Source: Nitrososphaeria archaeon (GTDB lineage: Archaea; Thermoproteota; Nitrososphaeria; Geothermarchaeales; JDFR-13). From it: a stretch of DNA of 5,901 nt. Position 1 is the first letter of the stretch. Every line of letters starts with the position of its first letter. Location: assembly GCA_027000765.1 (NCBI GenBank), contig JALTNJ010000102.1, positions 1 through 5,901 of the forward strand, given 5' to 3'. The position numbers and the translations under genes were made by a program. The notes under the pieces were generated by a model, which was not told the origin of the DNA, ran no database searches, and saw only the letters and a program-made list of their open reading frames with translations. This document shows, piece by piece, positions 5,897 through 5,901 of the stretch.

Positions 5897-5901
5897 GATA
5901 G

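Noticed and set aside
5866..5901. Possible end of a convergent minus-strand gene at the right edge (frame closing with TAA at 5868-5866, then T6 at 5864-5859)
   Set aside because: Only 12 codons are visible, another minus frame is also open here, and A/T-rich DNA gives such patterns freely. Sequence beyond the edge would be needed.
5875..5901. Possible start of a plus-strand gene (ATG at 5875 after AGGAAT)
   Set aside because: Only 9 codons are visible, the nearest TATA-like element is too close to the ATG, and the Shine-Dalgarno is weak.

Overview
The window looks like chromosomal DNA from a thermophilic archaeon, most likely of the Thermoproteota (crenarchaeal) side. The reasons are a group II chaperonin (thermosome) gene, A/T-rich TATA-like promoter elements, short leaders with GGTGA or GAGGT ribosome binding sites, an oligo-T terminator, and heavy use of AGG/AGA for Arg and ATA for Ile. 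I cannot name a genus from the sequence alone.

Layout, left to right. (1) The edge-truncated 5' end of a minus-strand gene for a protein with one N-terminal hydrophobic segment (215 down to 1, not complete). (2) A 114-base divergent promoter region. (3) A plus-strand pair: a full-length bifunctional NAD(P)H-hydrate repair enzyme (nnr, 330-1907), followed after a few bases by a DHDPS/N-acetylneuraminate lyase family aldolase (1918-2796). (4) A short convergent gap with an oligo-T terminator for the next gene. (5) A minus-strand thermosome subunit (4505-2841). (6) A 196-base divergent intergenic region holding the thermosome promoter, an orphan perfect Shine-Dalgarno sequence with a hairpin, and a promoter for the next gene. 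(7) A plus-strand M20 metallopeptidase/deacylase (4702-5826). (8) A 75-base A/T-rich tail with an 11-base direct repeat. No gene-free stretch exceeds 300 bases.

How the genes may work together: Nnr repairs hydrated NAD(P)H, damage that heat promotes, and the thermosome folds or holds proteins at high temperature, so both fit a thermophile. They lie on opposite strands, however, and are not one operon. The aldolase is probably co-transcribed with nnr because its ribosome binding site overlaps the nnr stop codon. The M20 enzyme has its own promoter. This is mostly ordinary core-genome content. I see no mobile element, CRISPR array, tRNA or rRNA, and no convincing new multi-gene system. The points most worth a second look are the hairpin and orphan Shine-Dalgarno at 4585-4633, the inverted repeat placed like an operator in the thermosome promoter, and the unusual substrate pocket of the aldolase.
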